This document shows, piece after piece, positions 27,168 through 37,510 of a stretch of DNA of 64,000 bases. A model generated the notes under the pieces. That model had not been told where the DNA came from, searched no databases, and saw only the letters and a program-made list of their open reading frames with translations. Made by a program: the position numbers and the translations under genes. The stretch's first letter is position 1. Each line of letters opens with the position of its first letter. Where the stretch lies: contig JAGQOY010000007.1 in assembly GCA_020427005.1 (NCBI GenBank), positions 24,690-88,689 on the forward strand, in the 5' to 3' direction. The DNA comes from Planctomycetales bacterium (GTDB lineage Bacteria; Planctomycetota; Planctomycetia; Pirellulales; Pirellulaceae).

Positions 27168-30100
27168 ATGATGGCAGGCATAACGTCACTTGCAAATCGC
27201 ATCGGGCACTCAACAAAGCTCATTATTCAAGATCGATTTGCTCTTCAGTCCCAGAACGTTTTTTTGGAGTCCGCGACCGTGCCTCGATTTTTTCTCTCCT
27301 TGACCGTATGTTTTTCCTGTTGCTGGCTAGTCTGTTCGTTATCTGCACAGGACGGATCTAGACAGGACAGGCGAAGACAACCTCAGTCGCTAGGACCGCA
27401 AGAAGAGGATTACACTTCATTCGGAATCTACGAACAAACCGCCCCGCACCCGTCCACGGTCACCGCGCAATCGACGAATCTTCCGCTAGCCATTTCTCGC
27501 GGACAGACAATTGCCCTGATTGGCAATACGCTTTTCGAACGGTCGGCAGAATTTGGCCATTTCGAAGCATACCTTCAGGCTGCATTTCCTGACTTGCACC
27601 TACGAGTTCGCAATCTTGCTTGGTCAGCAGACGCATTGGACACTCAGCCCCGACCCGACAATTTCGCCAATACGTTTCAGCATCTCACTCATGAGAGAGC
27701 AGACATAGTTTTCGCTGCCTTCGGATTCAATGAATCCTTTGAAGGAGAAAATGGATTACAGCAGTTTCGAACTTCCTTGACAGACTATTTACAACAACTC
27801 AAGACGAAAGCATTTAACGGAAGTGCTGCGCCGCAAGTCGTCTTGGTCTCGCCAATTGCCAATGAGAACGTGCCGAGCGTGAATGCGGGTAGTCGAAACA
27901 ATGAACGCATTGGAGCTTATGTGGACGTGATGCGCGAGGTTGCGGCAGAACAGCAAGTAGGTTTTGTTGATGTATTCAATCCAACGGCTCAGGAAATGGC
28001 CAGCCCAGGAAGTGATTTAACGGTTAACGGAATCCACTTAAATGCCGAAGGTAATCAATTGTTTTCTCAAGCCCTTTTCCGTGGAGTTTTTTCTCAATCT
28101 CCTCCTGTGATTGATGATTCACTATTGGCTGCCGTAGTTGACAAAGACCGGCAATATTTTCGGCGATTTCGACCACTAAATACGTTCTATTACACCGGCG
28201 GGCGCAATAAAGATTATGGTTATCTCGATTTCCTGCCAGCCATGCGCAACTTTGACATCATGGTAGCCAACCGGGAACAACGTATTTGGGATCTGGTTGC
28301 TCATCGCCCAGTGGCGGATAGGGTGGACGACTCGAATGTACCGCCTCTACCTAAAACCATCGACAGCCGCGGAGCGAACGAGTGGCTGTCCGCTGAAGAC
28401 GAGTTAAAAGCCTTTCAGGTGGATCCTCGATTCGAAGTCAATCTGTTTGCAGGTGAGGAACAATTTCCAGATATCGCGGCACCAATTCAAATGCGATGGG
28501 ACAGCCGAGGACGTCTGTGGGTTAGTTGTTCGACAACTTATCCACACGTCTACCCTGGGAATGAACCCAATGACAAGTTGGTCATCTTGGAAGATGTGGA
28601 TGGAGATGGTCGAGCGGACAAATCAACTGTTTTTGCTGATAACCTGCACATTCCCCTATCTTTTGAATTGGGAGATGGAGGAGTTTATGTCTCGGAAGCG
28701 CCTCAAATAGCTTTCCTCCAGGACACCGATGGTGACGATCGGGCCGATGTGCGTATACCGCTGCTATCGGGATTTGGTACAGAAGATTCTCACCATGCCC
28801 TTCACGATTTCACTTGGACACCCGACGGAGACCTGTTGTTTCGCGAGTCAATTTTTCACCATTCTCAAGTGGAAACACCTTATGGTCCCATACGCCAACA
28901 AAACAGCGGCTGGTTTCGCTTCTCGCCTCGCTCGCAGCGCTTGATCAGCTTTGGTTCTTATCACAGCACCAATCCCTGGGGAGTCACTTTTGACGACTGG
29001 GGACAACACATGGCCAGCCATCCTGTTTACGCGGCAGCATTTCATTCGCTCGATCCGCGCTATCCGGAACAACATCCTGCACCCAAAGATTTACAAGCTT
29101 ATTCTGGAGTTTGTGGTCATGAATTCGTCGATTTTGCTACCTTTCCAGAAGAGCTACAGGGCGGTTTTATCAAGGTGCGGTACAAGCCGACAAACCGCGT
29201 CGAGATGCATCGCTGGAAGCAGGTCGAATTCGGCTTTGAGGAGGAATACATTGGAGACTTGTTGTTTTCTACGAATCTCAGTTTCATTCCTGTTGATCTA
29301 AAGTTCGGTCCACGCGGAGCTCTCTATGTTTGCGATTGGTACAACCCGGTCAAAGGCCATATGCAGTATTCCCTGCGAGATGAGCGTCGGGACCGCCATT
29401 CGGGACGGATTTGGCGCATTACCGCCAAGGACATGCCAGTGCAGGAACCGCCTGACATAGCTGGAGCAAGTGTGGGGCAACTCTTGGATTTGCTTAAGCG
29501 ACCAGAATACCGTTATCGGAAGTGGACAAAACAAGAATTGCGAGAACGTGACCCTGTCGTGGTTCGCCGTGAGTTGGACGCTTGGACTAAGAGATTGGAT
29601 CCCACTGATCCGCGTTTTCGACACCATCAATTGGAGGCCTTGTGGACGTATCGGTGGTTGGGAGATGCCGACTTGGCTCACACTGCCTGGACTCAAACAG
29701 AGTTAATGAATGGCAATTTCCAATTGTCCGATGACAACAGTCGGGAGGCCAATCCCGCAGCACTTGAGCTGCTGCAAGAACTTTTGCAATGCGAACAGCC
29801 CATGGCTCGAGCTGCAGCTACTCAGCAATTGAGGTACTGGCACTGGCAATTGCCGGATGCAATTCGTTGGCTGCGTACTTCTGCGAATGATGCTAGTTCG
29901 ATAGTCCGCATGGAGTCTGCGATCGCAGCTTCGTATATCGGCACACCCGAGGCACTTGAGGCTATGCTGGATATTGCCAAGTATCCGCGGGACGGTCATT
30001 TAGCCTACGCTATCCGCTGCGCGTTGGGCTCACGGACGCTGAAGCCCTTGTGGGTAGACAATCCGACCTCGACGATACTAGGAATGTTAAAAGATCCAAT

Positions 30101-31118
30101 TCCTAGCGGACCACCACAAGAACCTAGACCGAATCGCCGTGAGGCCGAGTTTGATCGCCAAGCGAACTTGAAGTTGGTTGAGGTATCGGCGGTTCCCGAG
30201 CGAATGCTATTTAGTGTCAACCAAATCGCTGTCCAAGTCGGTCAGCCAGTTAAGATCGTGTTTGTCAATGAAGATGCTACGGATCACAATTTGGTGATTG
30301 TTCAACCCGATGCGATGGCAGAAGTTGGGATGGCAGCTAACGAAATGGCCCGCGACCCTCGCAACGCAGCTTCCGATTTCCTGCCACCCGACAAGGCCGA
30401 TTTGATAATTCACGCTACACCCATGATTGGGCCCATGCGTGGTTCACGTATTGCCGTGATGCGATTTAATGCTCCTCAAGAGGCTGGAGTTTACCCATTT
30501 TTGTGTACTTTTCCTGGGCACTGGGTAGTTATGAACGGTCTGATGATCGTCGCCGAGGATCTAGCAGATGTGGATGCTATGTTGGCGGCGCACCAACCTC
30601 CGGTCGTCCGGCAGTGGCAGATGCTGGACTTTCATGATTTGCCAGAGCTCGATCGCCCAGCTAACGATGAAGTATTGATGGCAGGCATGCAAGCCTTTGT
30701 GAAGGCTCGCTGTCACCAATGCCATGTTGTCGCTGGCCACGGAGTTAACTTAGGACCTGACTTAGTAGAATCAGTGAAAAAGCTTCGAGGTACCGAACTA
30801 TTGCAACAGATTCTAGAGCCTTCCAAATCCATACACCAAGATTTTCAGACCCAAAAGTTCTTATTGGACAGCGGTATCGTTGTCACAGGTGTTATTGTTC
30901 GTGAAGATGACGAATACTTTCACGTGGCGACCAATCTACTAACCCCGAACACAGTAACGGCGATTCGCAAGTCAGAAGTCGAACTAAAATCGGCTTCGAC
31001 AATCTCTGCTATGCCCACAGGTTTGCTCGACATCCTTTCTCGTGAAGAGATTCTTGCTTTGTTAACTTACTTGGAACACGGAGGCGCATTACCGGCTCAT
31101 ATGCAACACAAACATTGA
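27168..31118 (+). CDS. Multidomain PVC-type haem-binding protein: SGNH-like, beta-propeller, HEAT, cupredoxin, cytochrome c
   Basis: 1316 residues. A signal peptide (FFLSLTVCFSCCWLVCSLSAQ) begins about 40 residues in, so GTG at 27279, preceded by GGAG, is a likely true start. Domains in order: an SGNH/GDSL-like hydrolase fold (about 85-310, with GNTLFER where GDS is expected); a PVC-type beta-propeller 'membrane-bound dehydrogenase' domain (about 420-760, WGVTFDDWG); HEAT-like repeats (about 800-990); a cupredoxin (about 1010-1130) with type 1 copper ligands H1040, C1113, H1118 and M1122; and a cytochrome c with C1182-HQ-C1185-H1186. It probably transfers electrons outside the cytoplasm. The substrate is unknown. 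Confidence 0.93.
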   Translation: MMAGITSLANRIGHSTKLIIQDRFALQSQNVFLESATVPRFFLSLTVCFSCCWLVCSLSAQDGSRQDRRRQPQSLGPQEEDYTSFGIYEQTAPHPSTVTAQSTNLPLAISRGQTIALIGNTLFERSAEFGHFEAYLQAAFPDLHLRVRNLAWSADALDTQPRPDNFANTFQHLTHERADIVFAAFGFNESFEGENGLQQFRTSLTDYLQQLKTKAFNGSAAPQVVLVSPIANENVPSVNAGSRNNERIGAYVDVMREVAAEQQVGFVDVFNPTAQEMASPGSDLTVNGIHLNAEGNQLFSQALFRGVFSQSPPVIDDSLLAAVVDKDRQYFRRFRPLNTFYYTGGRNKDYGYLDFLPAMRNFDIMVANREQRIWDLVAHRPVADRVDDSNVPPLPKTIDSRGANEWLSAEDELKAFQVDPRFEVNLFAGEEQFPDIAAPIQMRWDSRGRLWVSCSTTYPHVYPGNEPNDKLVILEDVDGDGRADKSTVFADNLHIPLSFELGDGGVYVSEAPQIAFLQDTDGDDRADVRIPLLSGFGTEDSHHALHDFTWTPDGDLLFRESIFHHSQVETPYGPIRQQNSGWFRFSPRSQRLISFGSYHSTNPWGVTFDDWGQHMASHPVYAAAFHSLDPRYPEQHPAPKDLQAYSGVCGHEFVDFATFPEELQGGFIKVRYKPTNRVEMHRWKQVEFGFEEEYIGDLLFSTNLSFIPVDLKFGPRGALYVCDWYNPVKGHMQYSLRDERRDRHSGRIWRITAKDMPVQEPPDIAGASVGQLLDLLKRPEYRYRKWTKQELRERDPVVVRRELDAWTKRLDPTDPRFRHHQLEALWTYRWLGDADLAHTAWTQTELMNGNFQLSDDNSREANPAALELLQELLQCEQPMARAAATQQLRYWHWQLPDAIRWLRTSANDASSIVRMESAIAASYIGTPEALEAMLDIAKYPRDGHLAYAIRCALGSRTLKPLWVDNPTSTILGMLKDPIPSGPPQEPRPNRREAEFDRQANLKLVEVSAVPERMLFSVNQIAVQVGQPVKIVFVNEDATDHNLVIVQPDAMAEVGMAANEMARDPRNAASDFLPPDKADLIIHATPMIGPMRGSRIAVMRFNAPQEAGVYPFLCTFPGHWVVMNGLMIVAEDLADVDAMLAAHQPPVVRQWQMLDFHDLPELDRPANDEVLMAGMQAFVKARCHQCHVVAGHGVNLGPDLVESVKKLRGTELLQQILEPSKSIHQDFQTQKFLLDSGIVVTGVIVREDDEYFHVATNLLTPNTVTAIRKSEVELKSASTISAMPTGLLDILSREEILALLTYLEHGGALPAHMQHKH

Positions 31119-31287
31119 CATTGAGAGATGCTTGTTAACTGCGTCTTTGACAAGCAGGGGGCGAGTTGCACCGACGTTTAGCGTGTGTTCTCAAAGAATT
31201 CGTTGATCACAACGGCGACACTCTACGACTCTCACGTGATGTCTGCCCTAGCGGTTATGCTTTGGATTGAATGCCAAGCGATTTTCA

Positions 31288-32373
31288 CTATCGCTGAAAA
31301 ATAGGCAGAACGGAACGAGGCATATTGAGGATCAAACAAGCCATTGCAGTTCCATATTCCACTGAGTTTTGATCGGACCAACCGCCTTGACTATTTTGAA
31401 GATTCAGCAGGGATCTCTTGAGTGCTAGATACCAGTTTTTCCATTCTTCGCCGCCACGGTGCCAAAACGCCTGAGCAGAATAGTAGTGAGCGTAGTAGAA
31501 AAAACTATTCCGGTCTGGGGAAGCATTGGAACTAGCGTGTGCATGCAAGTATTTTATTGCAGATTCGATTTCTGGTCCGATGTAGATGCCTGCATTGTAA
31601 AGTGCAACTACTGCGGCTGCGGTCAACGGAAATCGACTTTCACCCCCATGTAACTGGTACATGTAGCCGCCATCCGCGTTTTGACTACGGCGGACATAAT
31701 CGACAGCGTTGTCGATAATTTGCTTTGGAATGTCGAAGCCAGCGTTGCGTGCTGCCCTGAGAGCCATCATCTGGCAGACGGTTACCGAAAGGTCGCCCTC
31801 CACTGGGGCAGGATTGTATCGCCAGCCTCCTTCCGCAGGATGCTGTGTTCGAATGATCAATTGCACAGCAGCCGAGAGCTTGGGCCGAATGTCTAATTTG
31901 ATGTCGGTCCCGTAGATCTCAGCGAGAAATAAGGTCCCAAATCCATGATCGTACATTGGGCCGTGGCTAGTTTGACCTGTTGCAGACAAAAAGCCACTCG
32001 ATTGCACCTGAGAAAGTACATATTCACCGATGCGACGCAGGGCTTGGCCTGGGACTCCGACACCGGAACGAATTCCACGGCTCAAAAGGGCTAATCCCGC
32101 CAATGAACAAACTCCCACCCATTTTCCTTGCTGATTGGAATTGAATGTTCCGTCAGAGTTTTGCCGAGATAGCAAAAATGCCAATCCTTTGACGATTGCT
32201 TGATCAACCTCGCGATCGTACAAGTCGTCAAAATCTTGACGGGCGAGCGAGTCCTGGGCTTCACCATGCCCAGGACAAAAAGCAAGCATATGTGCCATCG
32301 CCAAACCGCAAGGTAGGAGATCGCGACGCGATAACTTGCCAGCGGCACCGGCGATTCGAAATCGCGAATTCAC
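31288..32373 (-). CDS. Tat-signal prenyltransferase/squalene-cyclase-like toroid protein
   Basis: 361 residues. A twin-arginine leader LSRRDLLPCGLAMA lies near residue 14-28. The rest is tandem alpha-alpha hairpins with QNSDGTF, GGWRYNPA, NADGGYMYQLHGGES and GGWSDQNSVEYGTAMA, as in squalene cyclase / prenyltransferase repeats (six toroid turns). The catalytic DxDD of class II cyclases is not visible, so an enzymatic terpene role is unlikely. Planctomycetes carry many such secreted toroids. It is last in a three-gene minus-strand run with the 1224- and 265-residue proteins, 66 bp after the latter. Confidence 0.85.
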   Translation of the reverse strand: MNSRFRIAGAAGKLSRRDLLPCGLAMAHMLAFCPGHGEAQDSLARQDFDDLYDREVDQAIVKGLAFLLSRQNSDGTFNSNQQGKWVGVCSLAGLALLSRGIRSGVGVPGQALRRIGEYVLSQVQSSGFLSATGQTSHGPMYDHGFGTLFLAEIYGTDIKLDIRPKLSAAVQLIIRTQHPAEGGWRYNPAPVEGDLSVTVCQMMALRAARNAGFDIPKQIIDNAVDYVRRSQNADGGYMYQLHGGESRFPLTAAAVVALYNAGIYIGPEIESAIKYLHAHASSNASPDRNSFFYYAHYYSAQAFWHRGGEEWKNWYLALKRSLLNLQNSQGGWSDQNSVEYGTAMACLILNMPRSVLPIFQR

Positions 32374-32439
32374 AACGTGACTCCTAGGTGCTTTGCATCA
32401 ATCGGCAATTGAAAAGAAACCATCTAGAATTGAGAGTAA

Positions 32440-33237
32440 CTATTTTTCTGCTTGCAGTAAGGCCTGAAAATAGGCTTCGATTTGTTCTCTGTAACTAGGT
32501 AAGAACTCCTCAACCATATGAGCACGCATCTGCTGTCGAATTTTTTCTGGCAGATGTCCCCATACATTCTGCTGCAGGGCCCGAGGATCAAGCAGGTTGA
32601 CGTGTGCTGCATCTGATTTGGAATCGCCATCATGCCCAAGCTGTGAAGGTGTTGATTGTTTACTCACGGAATCTTCGCCCTGGCGTGTCGATTTTTCGCG
32701 CTGGGCGTCTTGCGAAGGTTGGGGCTCCTGGGCTTTGGTTGAACTCTCCAGTTGTTGTTGAGATTTGGCAGTTTGCTCGCTTCGATCATCTTGATCTAGA
32801 GTTGCAATCAGCTCATCCAGTCGCTGGACAATATCACCTTGTAATTGCAAGGTTTCGGCACCGGTAAAGCCCTGACGGAGAAAACCTGAAGCGATCAGCA
32901 TACTTTGGCGCACGGCCTCAAGTGGCATTGAATTGGCACTAACTTCTTCGGCAGTCAAACCCACTTCGTTAGGTTGAATCTGGGGAGGTTTTGCTGTGGC
33001 ATCGTTTTGGGACGGAGTTAAAACTGGAGGTGTTATCAAATCCAGTAGGTCTTGCATTAGCTCTTGTTCGGTTTCAGTTGGACTTGGAAGGGTATTCTGC
33101 TTGTTTCCCTGAGCGGCCGCACCGCCGTTGGGAATTAGCAGGCTACCGCACACGATGGCGACCAAGCCAAGTAACCTCCCAGTGCCTTGGCGACGCTGGA
33201 TTGTCGGACAATCTTTGATTAACTTGCAGTTGAACAT
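32440..33237 (-). CDS. Secreted Gln/Ser-rich helical protein, uncharacterised
   Basis: 265 residues with a signal peptide ending near GGAAAQG. The mature N-terminal half contains TETEQELMQDLLDLITPP. The central 70 residues are low-complexity (Gln, Ser, Lys, Glu), probably a linker. The C-terminus has VWGHLPEKIRQQMRAHMVEEFLPSYREQIEAYFQALL, a pattern repeatedly seen at the end of planctomycete proteins encoded beside DUF4175-like giants. It lies 70 bp downstream of the giant gene, same strand. The function is unknown; a partner role is inferred. Confidence 0.75.
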   Translation of the reverse strand: MFNCKLIKDCPTIQRRQGTGRLLGLVAIVCGSLLIPNGGAAAQGNKQNTLPSPTETEQELMQDLLDLITPPVLTPSQNDATAKPPQIQPNEVGLTAEEVSANSMPLEAVRQSMLIASGFLRQGFTGAETLQLQGDIVQRLDELIATLDQDDRSEQTAKSQQQLESSTKAQEPQPSQDAQREKSTRQGEDSVSKQSTPSQLGHDGDSKSDAAHVNLLDPRALQQNVWGHLPEKIRQQMRAHMVEEFLPSYREQIEAYFQALLQAEK

Positions 33238-33307
33238 TGGCGATTATTTCGTCTGTTATGCAGCTTTATTCAGTCCAGCCATATGTAGGAACATTTCGTG
33301 GGTCGCA

Positions 33308-36300
33308 TTATCGGTCTGGTAATGTCGAAGAAGTCGTTTCTTGCTTTTTGAGTTCCGTCAAAACACTTTGAACTTGTTCCGCCAGCGATTGTTGTTCCGC
33401 AGCTAGTCTGGAAATCTGTTGCGACCTAGCGATGGGGTCCAGCGTTTCGTCAGCATTGATACGTATAGTGCGGTCGTTAATCAACATTTGTAGGCCACGC
33501 AATAGTTTTAGTCCTAGGACAGGATCTTGAGAGGTCGAGTCTTCGCTATCCTGCTTATTATCCGACGCATCAGCTTCGGTCTGCGCATCGAGGTTAGTTT
33601 GTTCGGCTAAAATCTGGGACGCTAACTGGAGTTTTTCAACAGCAACTTCAGCTGAGTCAATTGCCTCTGGACGCAGTCGTTTGTGTTGGACGGCGGCCAC
33701 AGTGTGAGTCATGTTGTCTTCGACGCTTTGCAGCAACCAGTTCAATGTGGGTAGAGTTCCTGGCGCACGGTTGGCGTTACGAAGTTCGTTTGACAGCAGG
33801 TCCTGACGATTAGCAATGCTTTGCAAAGGCTCATCAATCGAAGGATCGTCCAGGCTTATTTCGCCGGCAGCAGCCCTATCTGCCAGAGCTTGCATTTCTG
33901 CAATGAGCTTCATCTGTGATTGAAGTAAACGCACTATAGTCTGTCGTAGATCTAAGGCCCGTTGCTGACTGATCTCCTGAGTCAGGCTTTGCGCTCGGTC
34001 CTGAAGGTCTCTGGCTGCAGAGGATAGGTCTTGTGCGGCTTGTTGGGCCAACCGTGATGCGTCAGCTAATAGTTCGCGGCGGGCTGTATCAGCGGCTGCT
34101 TGTTGGGTATTGGCAATTGCGGCTAGCTGATCTGCGAGGTTCCCATCTCCTCGATCCAAAGCTTCACGCGATATTTGAACGACTGATTCTTTTAGCGAAG
34201 TCTGTTCATTGGACAATTGCCAAGCATCTTGGGAAAGACTTGATCGCATGGCGTCCGCCAAAGCGGCTTGCTTTTCGGTCAGATCAGCAAGCGTGGATTG
34301 CTGTAAACGTAATTGCTCTAAGGAATCGGATAAGTTTGAAGTGGCGAACTCACTGGAAGAGTTGCTTATTTGTTCGAGGGCGTGTCGAAATGCCTCGACG
34401 AGTTTTTGTTGCGTCTCTATCGCGCGTACGAAATCATTGTCACGGAGTTGTTGTTTCGTTTGTCGCATCAACGTGCTGACTTGATCATCTCGCAAACTCT
34501 GTCCAGCGCGAGCCGCCTGGCTAGATAGAGCAAGTGAGTTGCTAGACTGAGCAAACTCTTCTGCCTGACGAGCTAATGCTGACTGGTCCGAAATAATGCC
34601 AAATTTTGTGGCCTCGCTATCATCCGCAGGCGAAGCAGTAGTGCTGCTAAACTGCAGGATTTGAGTTTCGTCTGCTATGCTACGCTGTTGTTCAATGAAT
34701 CTCCTTAGCTGGCGTTGTACCTGCTGAGCCGACTCTTGTTCAGCGAACATGGACTCCAAGTTTTCCAGAGAAATCGTCAATTGATGTTGGGAAGCAGAGT
34801 TTTGATTGATTTGAGATTCCACAGACGAGTAGCTTGTTCCGAGACGGGCCACCTGCCTCGTTTGCTCAAGCGTCTGAACTGCGTCAGGAAGGTGCTTGTT
34901 TTCCACGTCGCGAGCTTGCTTCAATAAGCCATCGAGTTGTGTTCCCAAAGGAGATGTATGCAAGTTATTCTGCGCCAAAAGAATCGCAGATTGACTCAAA
35001 GTGGCCATGATGCCTTGAGTTTCATCAGTCCACTCAGTGGTAATCGTGCTTAGCAGTTGAGCACCGCCAGCCAAAGCATCGGTTTCAGACTGACGAAATT
35101 CTCCCACCTGCTGGGCAACCTCCGAAGCCCGTTGTATCAGTTGTTCGCTTCGAAGCTGATTTTCTAGTAGAGCGCGAATCCTATTCAGCAAGTCGTGTTG
35201 CCGATTCTCAATTGCTTGAATGACTTCATCCGAGTCTTTGATGTCAAAGTGGATGGCATTACTACGACCAATTTGCCCGAGCTCATCTATAGCCTCGAGC
35301 CAAACGGTAAAGTGCTTGGATGCAGCCAGTGATACGCTTTCCTCGAGATTCCAAACGGTAGCAACTTGCATCTCGGTACGAGCTTGCCTATCGTCATGCC
35401 ATATCGGGAGTTCAATCCGTGTGTCCTGGTTCTCCGACAAGGGAATAGCACTATCTCCTTGAGAAAGCACTGCTCGTAGGTCCACAAAACCTAAGTCATC
35501 GCGGGCGGATCCTTTGAGCGAAATCTGTGAGTCAGTTGCCAGAATGTTTAAGGGAGGTGGATCCAGAGCGAGCGACGGCGGCTGATCTGAGATTACCTCA
35601 ACTTCCCAAGAATCGGGATGGGCCAGCTCCAAACCACTTTCAGTCTCTACCATAAGGTTCCAACGCACCGAAGCAGTGACTGGCAAGGGAGCGCCGTCCG
35701 CTTGTGCCACGGTAAATTGCTTGCCATCCTCTGCCAGATGGACTTGCCACTGACTCCAGTCAGAAGCGGTAATGGTATCAGTGAAGGTTCCTGTGTAATC
35801 CTGCTCAGGTATCGTTCCTTGGTTGTACGTGCGAAGCCACACACGATTGACAGCTTGATCAAACTCGCCTCGAAAAAGCAACTCACTATTCGCCAAGACT
35901 TGTATGCTCTTGCCTATCAATTCCTTGGGTGAGTGACCTGTATATTTTGGAGGAGATACCAAGAATGAAAAGCGGTTAAGCGTAGGGGCCTGGACGACTT
36001 CGATGGTCTGCCAGGGCATGTTGTAGTCGTCTCCGCCGACAGCTCGAACCTCAATAGATCCTTGACTGCTGGTCAAATTTGCTACGGCAAGATCTCCGAC
36101 GTATTTTGTTGTAATCGTTTCGACTTGACTGTTGGGAGAATCGTCAGAGGAGCGTTCAATTGATCGAACTTGAACGAATATCTGGTCTGGAAATGGGGGA
36201 GTGAGATCGGCGACTTCCAGTTGAAAATCCTGGCCACCAGCCACAGCGGCTGGAAAATTCCTGAATACTAAGTTCTCGCTTCTGGGCCACGGGGTTTTGG

Positions 36301-36982
36301 ACAGAGGGAGCAACAACCTCTGAAGGGCTCGCTGGTGGTGCGCGGGAAAAAGAGCAACGATGATTAGGGCACACAATATCGTTGTAACAAGGAGGGCACT
36401 TGCACGGTGTAGTTGTCGTCGATCGATTAGAGATTCCCAATCGAATGTGCCGATTTTGGCGGTCTGCAGTCGCAACGCTTTATCCTGTAAACTGCGGCTG
36501 CCGAACTGAATTTCGTGAGGGGCGATCGTTGCGAGTTGAATAGCTGTGGCCAAAGCATTCCCCTGCGGGTGGTGAACTCTAAGCCAAGCTGCAAGCTGTG
36601 TAGTATTAGGAGTAAAGTGGAAAGCTGGCAACAACCAACGGCGAACAGCAAACGCGATGGCCATCGCAAGGCTAATCCAAAGGAGTATCCGGAGCCCTAA
36701 TTCTTCTCGCCGCAAGGCGATATCAACGGCCATCAATCCAAAAGAAACACCAATGATGAATGTTACGGAAAGTACCCAGGCGCGCAAGAATACGATCCGC
36801 TGGGCCTGTCGCGTCAGTCCGGTTGCGCGTGACAGCAGTTGCTGACGTATAGTGTCAGAGCCATGGTTTGCGGGTAGGTTCAAAACGAGTTCCAGGTTTT
36901 GATCAAGTATGGACCAAGATGTCGAATTTGCAGAAGCAACGGTTAAGTGGGTAGATTTCTGTGCTTGTTTTCTAGGCGGCAA
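33308..36982 (-). CDS. Giant membrane-anchored helical protein (DUF4175-like)
   Basis: 1224 residues. Two N-terminal transmembrane helices (about 65-85 and 95-112) precede RRWLLPAF, and a third near 200-216 is followed by a beta-rich domain (about 240-560) facing the periplasm. The remaining 650 residues are almost continuous coiled coil rich in Gln, Ala and Ser (QRQLRRFIEQQRSI, AQQAAQDLSSAARDLQDRAQ). This architecture matches DUF4175-type proteins, whose function is unknown. First of three co-directional genes ending in a Tat toroid, suggesting an envelope complex. Confidence 0.85.
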   Translation of the reverse strand: MPPRKQAQKSTHLTVASANSTSWSILDQNLELVLNLPANHGSDTIRQQLLSRATGLTRQAQRIVFLRAWVLSVTFIIGVSFGLMAVDIALRREELGLRILLWISLAMAIAFAVRRWLLPAFHFTPNTTQLAAWLRVHHPQGNALATAIQLATIAPHEIQFGSRSLQDKALRLQTAKIGTFDWESLIDRRQLHRASALLVTTILCALIIVALFPAHHQRALQRLLLPLSKTPWPRSENLVFRNFPAAVAGGQDFQLEVADLTPPFPDQIFVQVRSIERSSDDSPNSQVETITTKYVGDLAVANLTSSQGSIEVRAVGGDDYNMPWQTIEVVQAPTLNRFSFLVSPPKYTGHSPKELIGKSIQVLANSELLFRGEFDQAVNRVWLRTYNQGTIPEQDYTGTFTDTITASDWSQWQVHLAEDGKQFTVAQADGAPLPVTASVRWNLMVETESGLELAHPDSWEVEVISDQPPSLALDPPPLNILATDSQISLKGSARDDLGFVDLRAVLSQGDSAIPLSENQDTRIELPIWHDDRQARTEMQVATVWNLEESVSLAASKHFTVWLEAIDELGQIGRSNAIHFDIKDSDEVIQAIENRQHDLLNRIRALLENQLRSEQLIQRASEVAQQVGEFRQSETDALAGGAQLLSTITTEWTDETQGIMATLSQSAILLAQNNLHTSPLGTQLDGLLKQARDVENKHLPDAVQTLEQTRQVARLGTSYSSVESQINQNSASQHQLTISLENLESMFAEQESAQQVQRQLRRFIEQQRSIADETQILQFSSTTASPADDSEATKFGIISDQSALARQAEEFAQSSNSLALSSQAARAGQSLRDDQVSTLMRQTKQQLRDNDFVRAIETQQKLVEAFRHALEQISNSSSEFATSNLSDSLEQLRLQQSTLADLTEKQAALADAMRSSLSQDAWQLSNEQTSLKESVVQISREALDRGDGNLADQLAAIANTQQAAADTARRELLADASRLAQQAAQDLSSAARDLQDRAQSLTQEISQQRALDLRQTIVRLLQSQMKLIAEMQALADRAAAGEISLDDPSIDEPLQSIANRQDLLSNELRNANRAPGTLPTLNWLLQSVEDNMTHTVAAVQHKRLRPEAIDSAEVAVEKLQLASQILAEQTNLDAQTEADASDNKQDSEDSTSQDPVLGLKLLRGLQMLINDRTIRINADETLDPIARSQQISRLAAEQQSLAEQVQSVLTELKKQETTSSTLPDR

Positions 36983-37510
36983 TGCCGAAGCTAAAAAATG
37001 CAGCCCCGGCCATTGGCAATCAGTGTCGGATTTCTCAGCATCTACATTATTGTTACCTTTCGCTCCCGTGAAAGGAACATTACTTTCAGCTTTCAGCTAA
37101 GCACTGCATATTTTTCAGCAGTGCTGGACAACCTCGGGGATTGACCTGTGGACTGGCGGCGTCGAGCTCTTGACATTTGATTATCAATTATTTGTCTCCG
37201 TAAAGCCAATTCGGACATGCCTGTTATAGGGCTGCCTGCGCAGAGTGGGATGATGGGCGTTGGTTGCAACTCAGGGCCGCGCAGAGTTTAAGATCAGAAA
37301 ACCTCGGCAGGGATCTTACCCTTCCATTTCGGGCAATGCGAAGATGTATGAGTGGGCGCGCGACCGCGAGATACTGCTTCAGCCGCTTGCCCGATCGGCC
37401 GCCTGACAGTATCGTTTCAACGAGCCCCGACATGTTTAGTTTAGCTTAATAGGTAACAATGTTGGGTGGCGGGTTTCATGCTTAACGCGATTCGGGTGGG
37501 GTCAGTATAG
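36983..37510. other. Divergent intergenic, about 530 bp, no gene seen
   Basis: Contains the start regions of the giant membrane gene (minus) and hisA (plus). A 69-codon minus-strand frame at 37224-37433 has no recognisable domain and is not called. No RNA motif was recognised. Confidence 0.45.

Noticed and set aside
6248..31466. Identical 20-base string CTTCGCCGCCACGGTGCCAA at about 6248 and 31447
   Set aside because: Both lie in genes and encode WHRGGE in frame in unrelated proteins (AstB and the toroid); coincidence rather than a repeat.
37224..37433. 69-codon minus-strand frame upstream of hisA
   Set aside because: No domain, no ribosome-binding site and it lies in the divergent promoter region.
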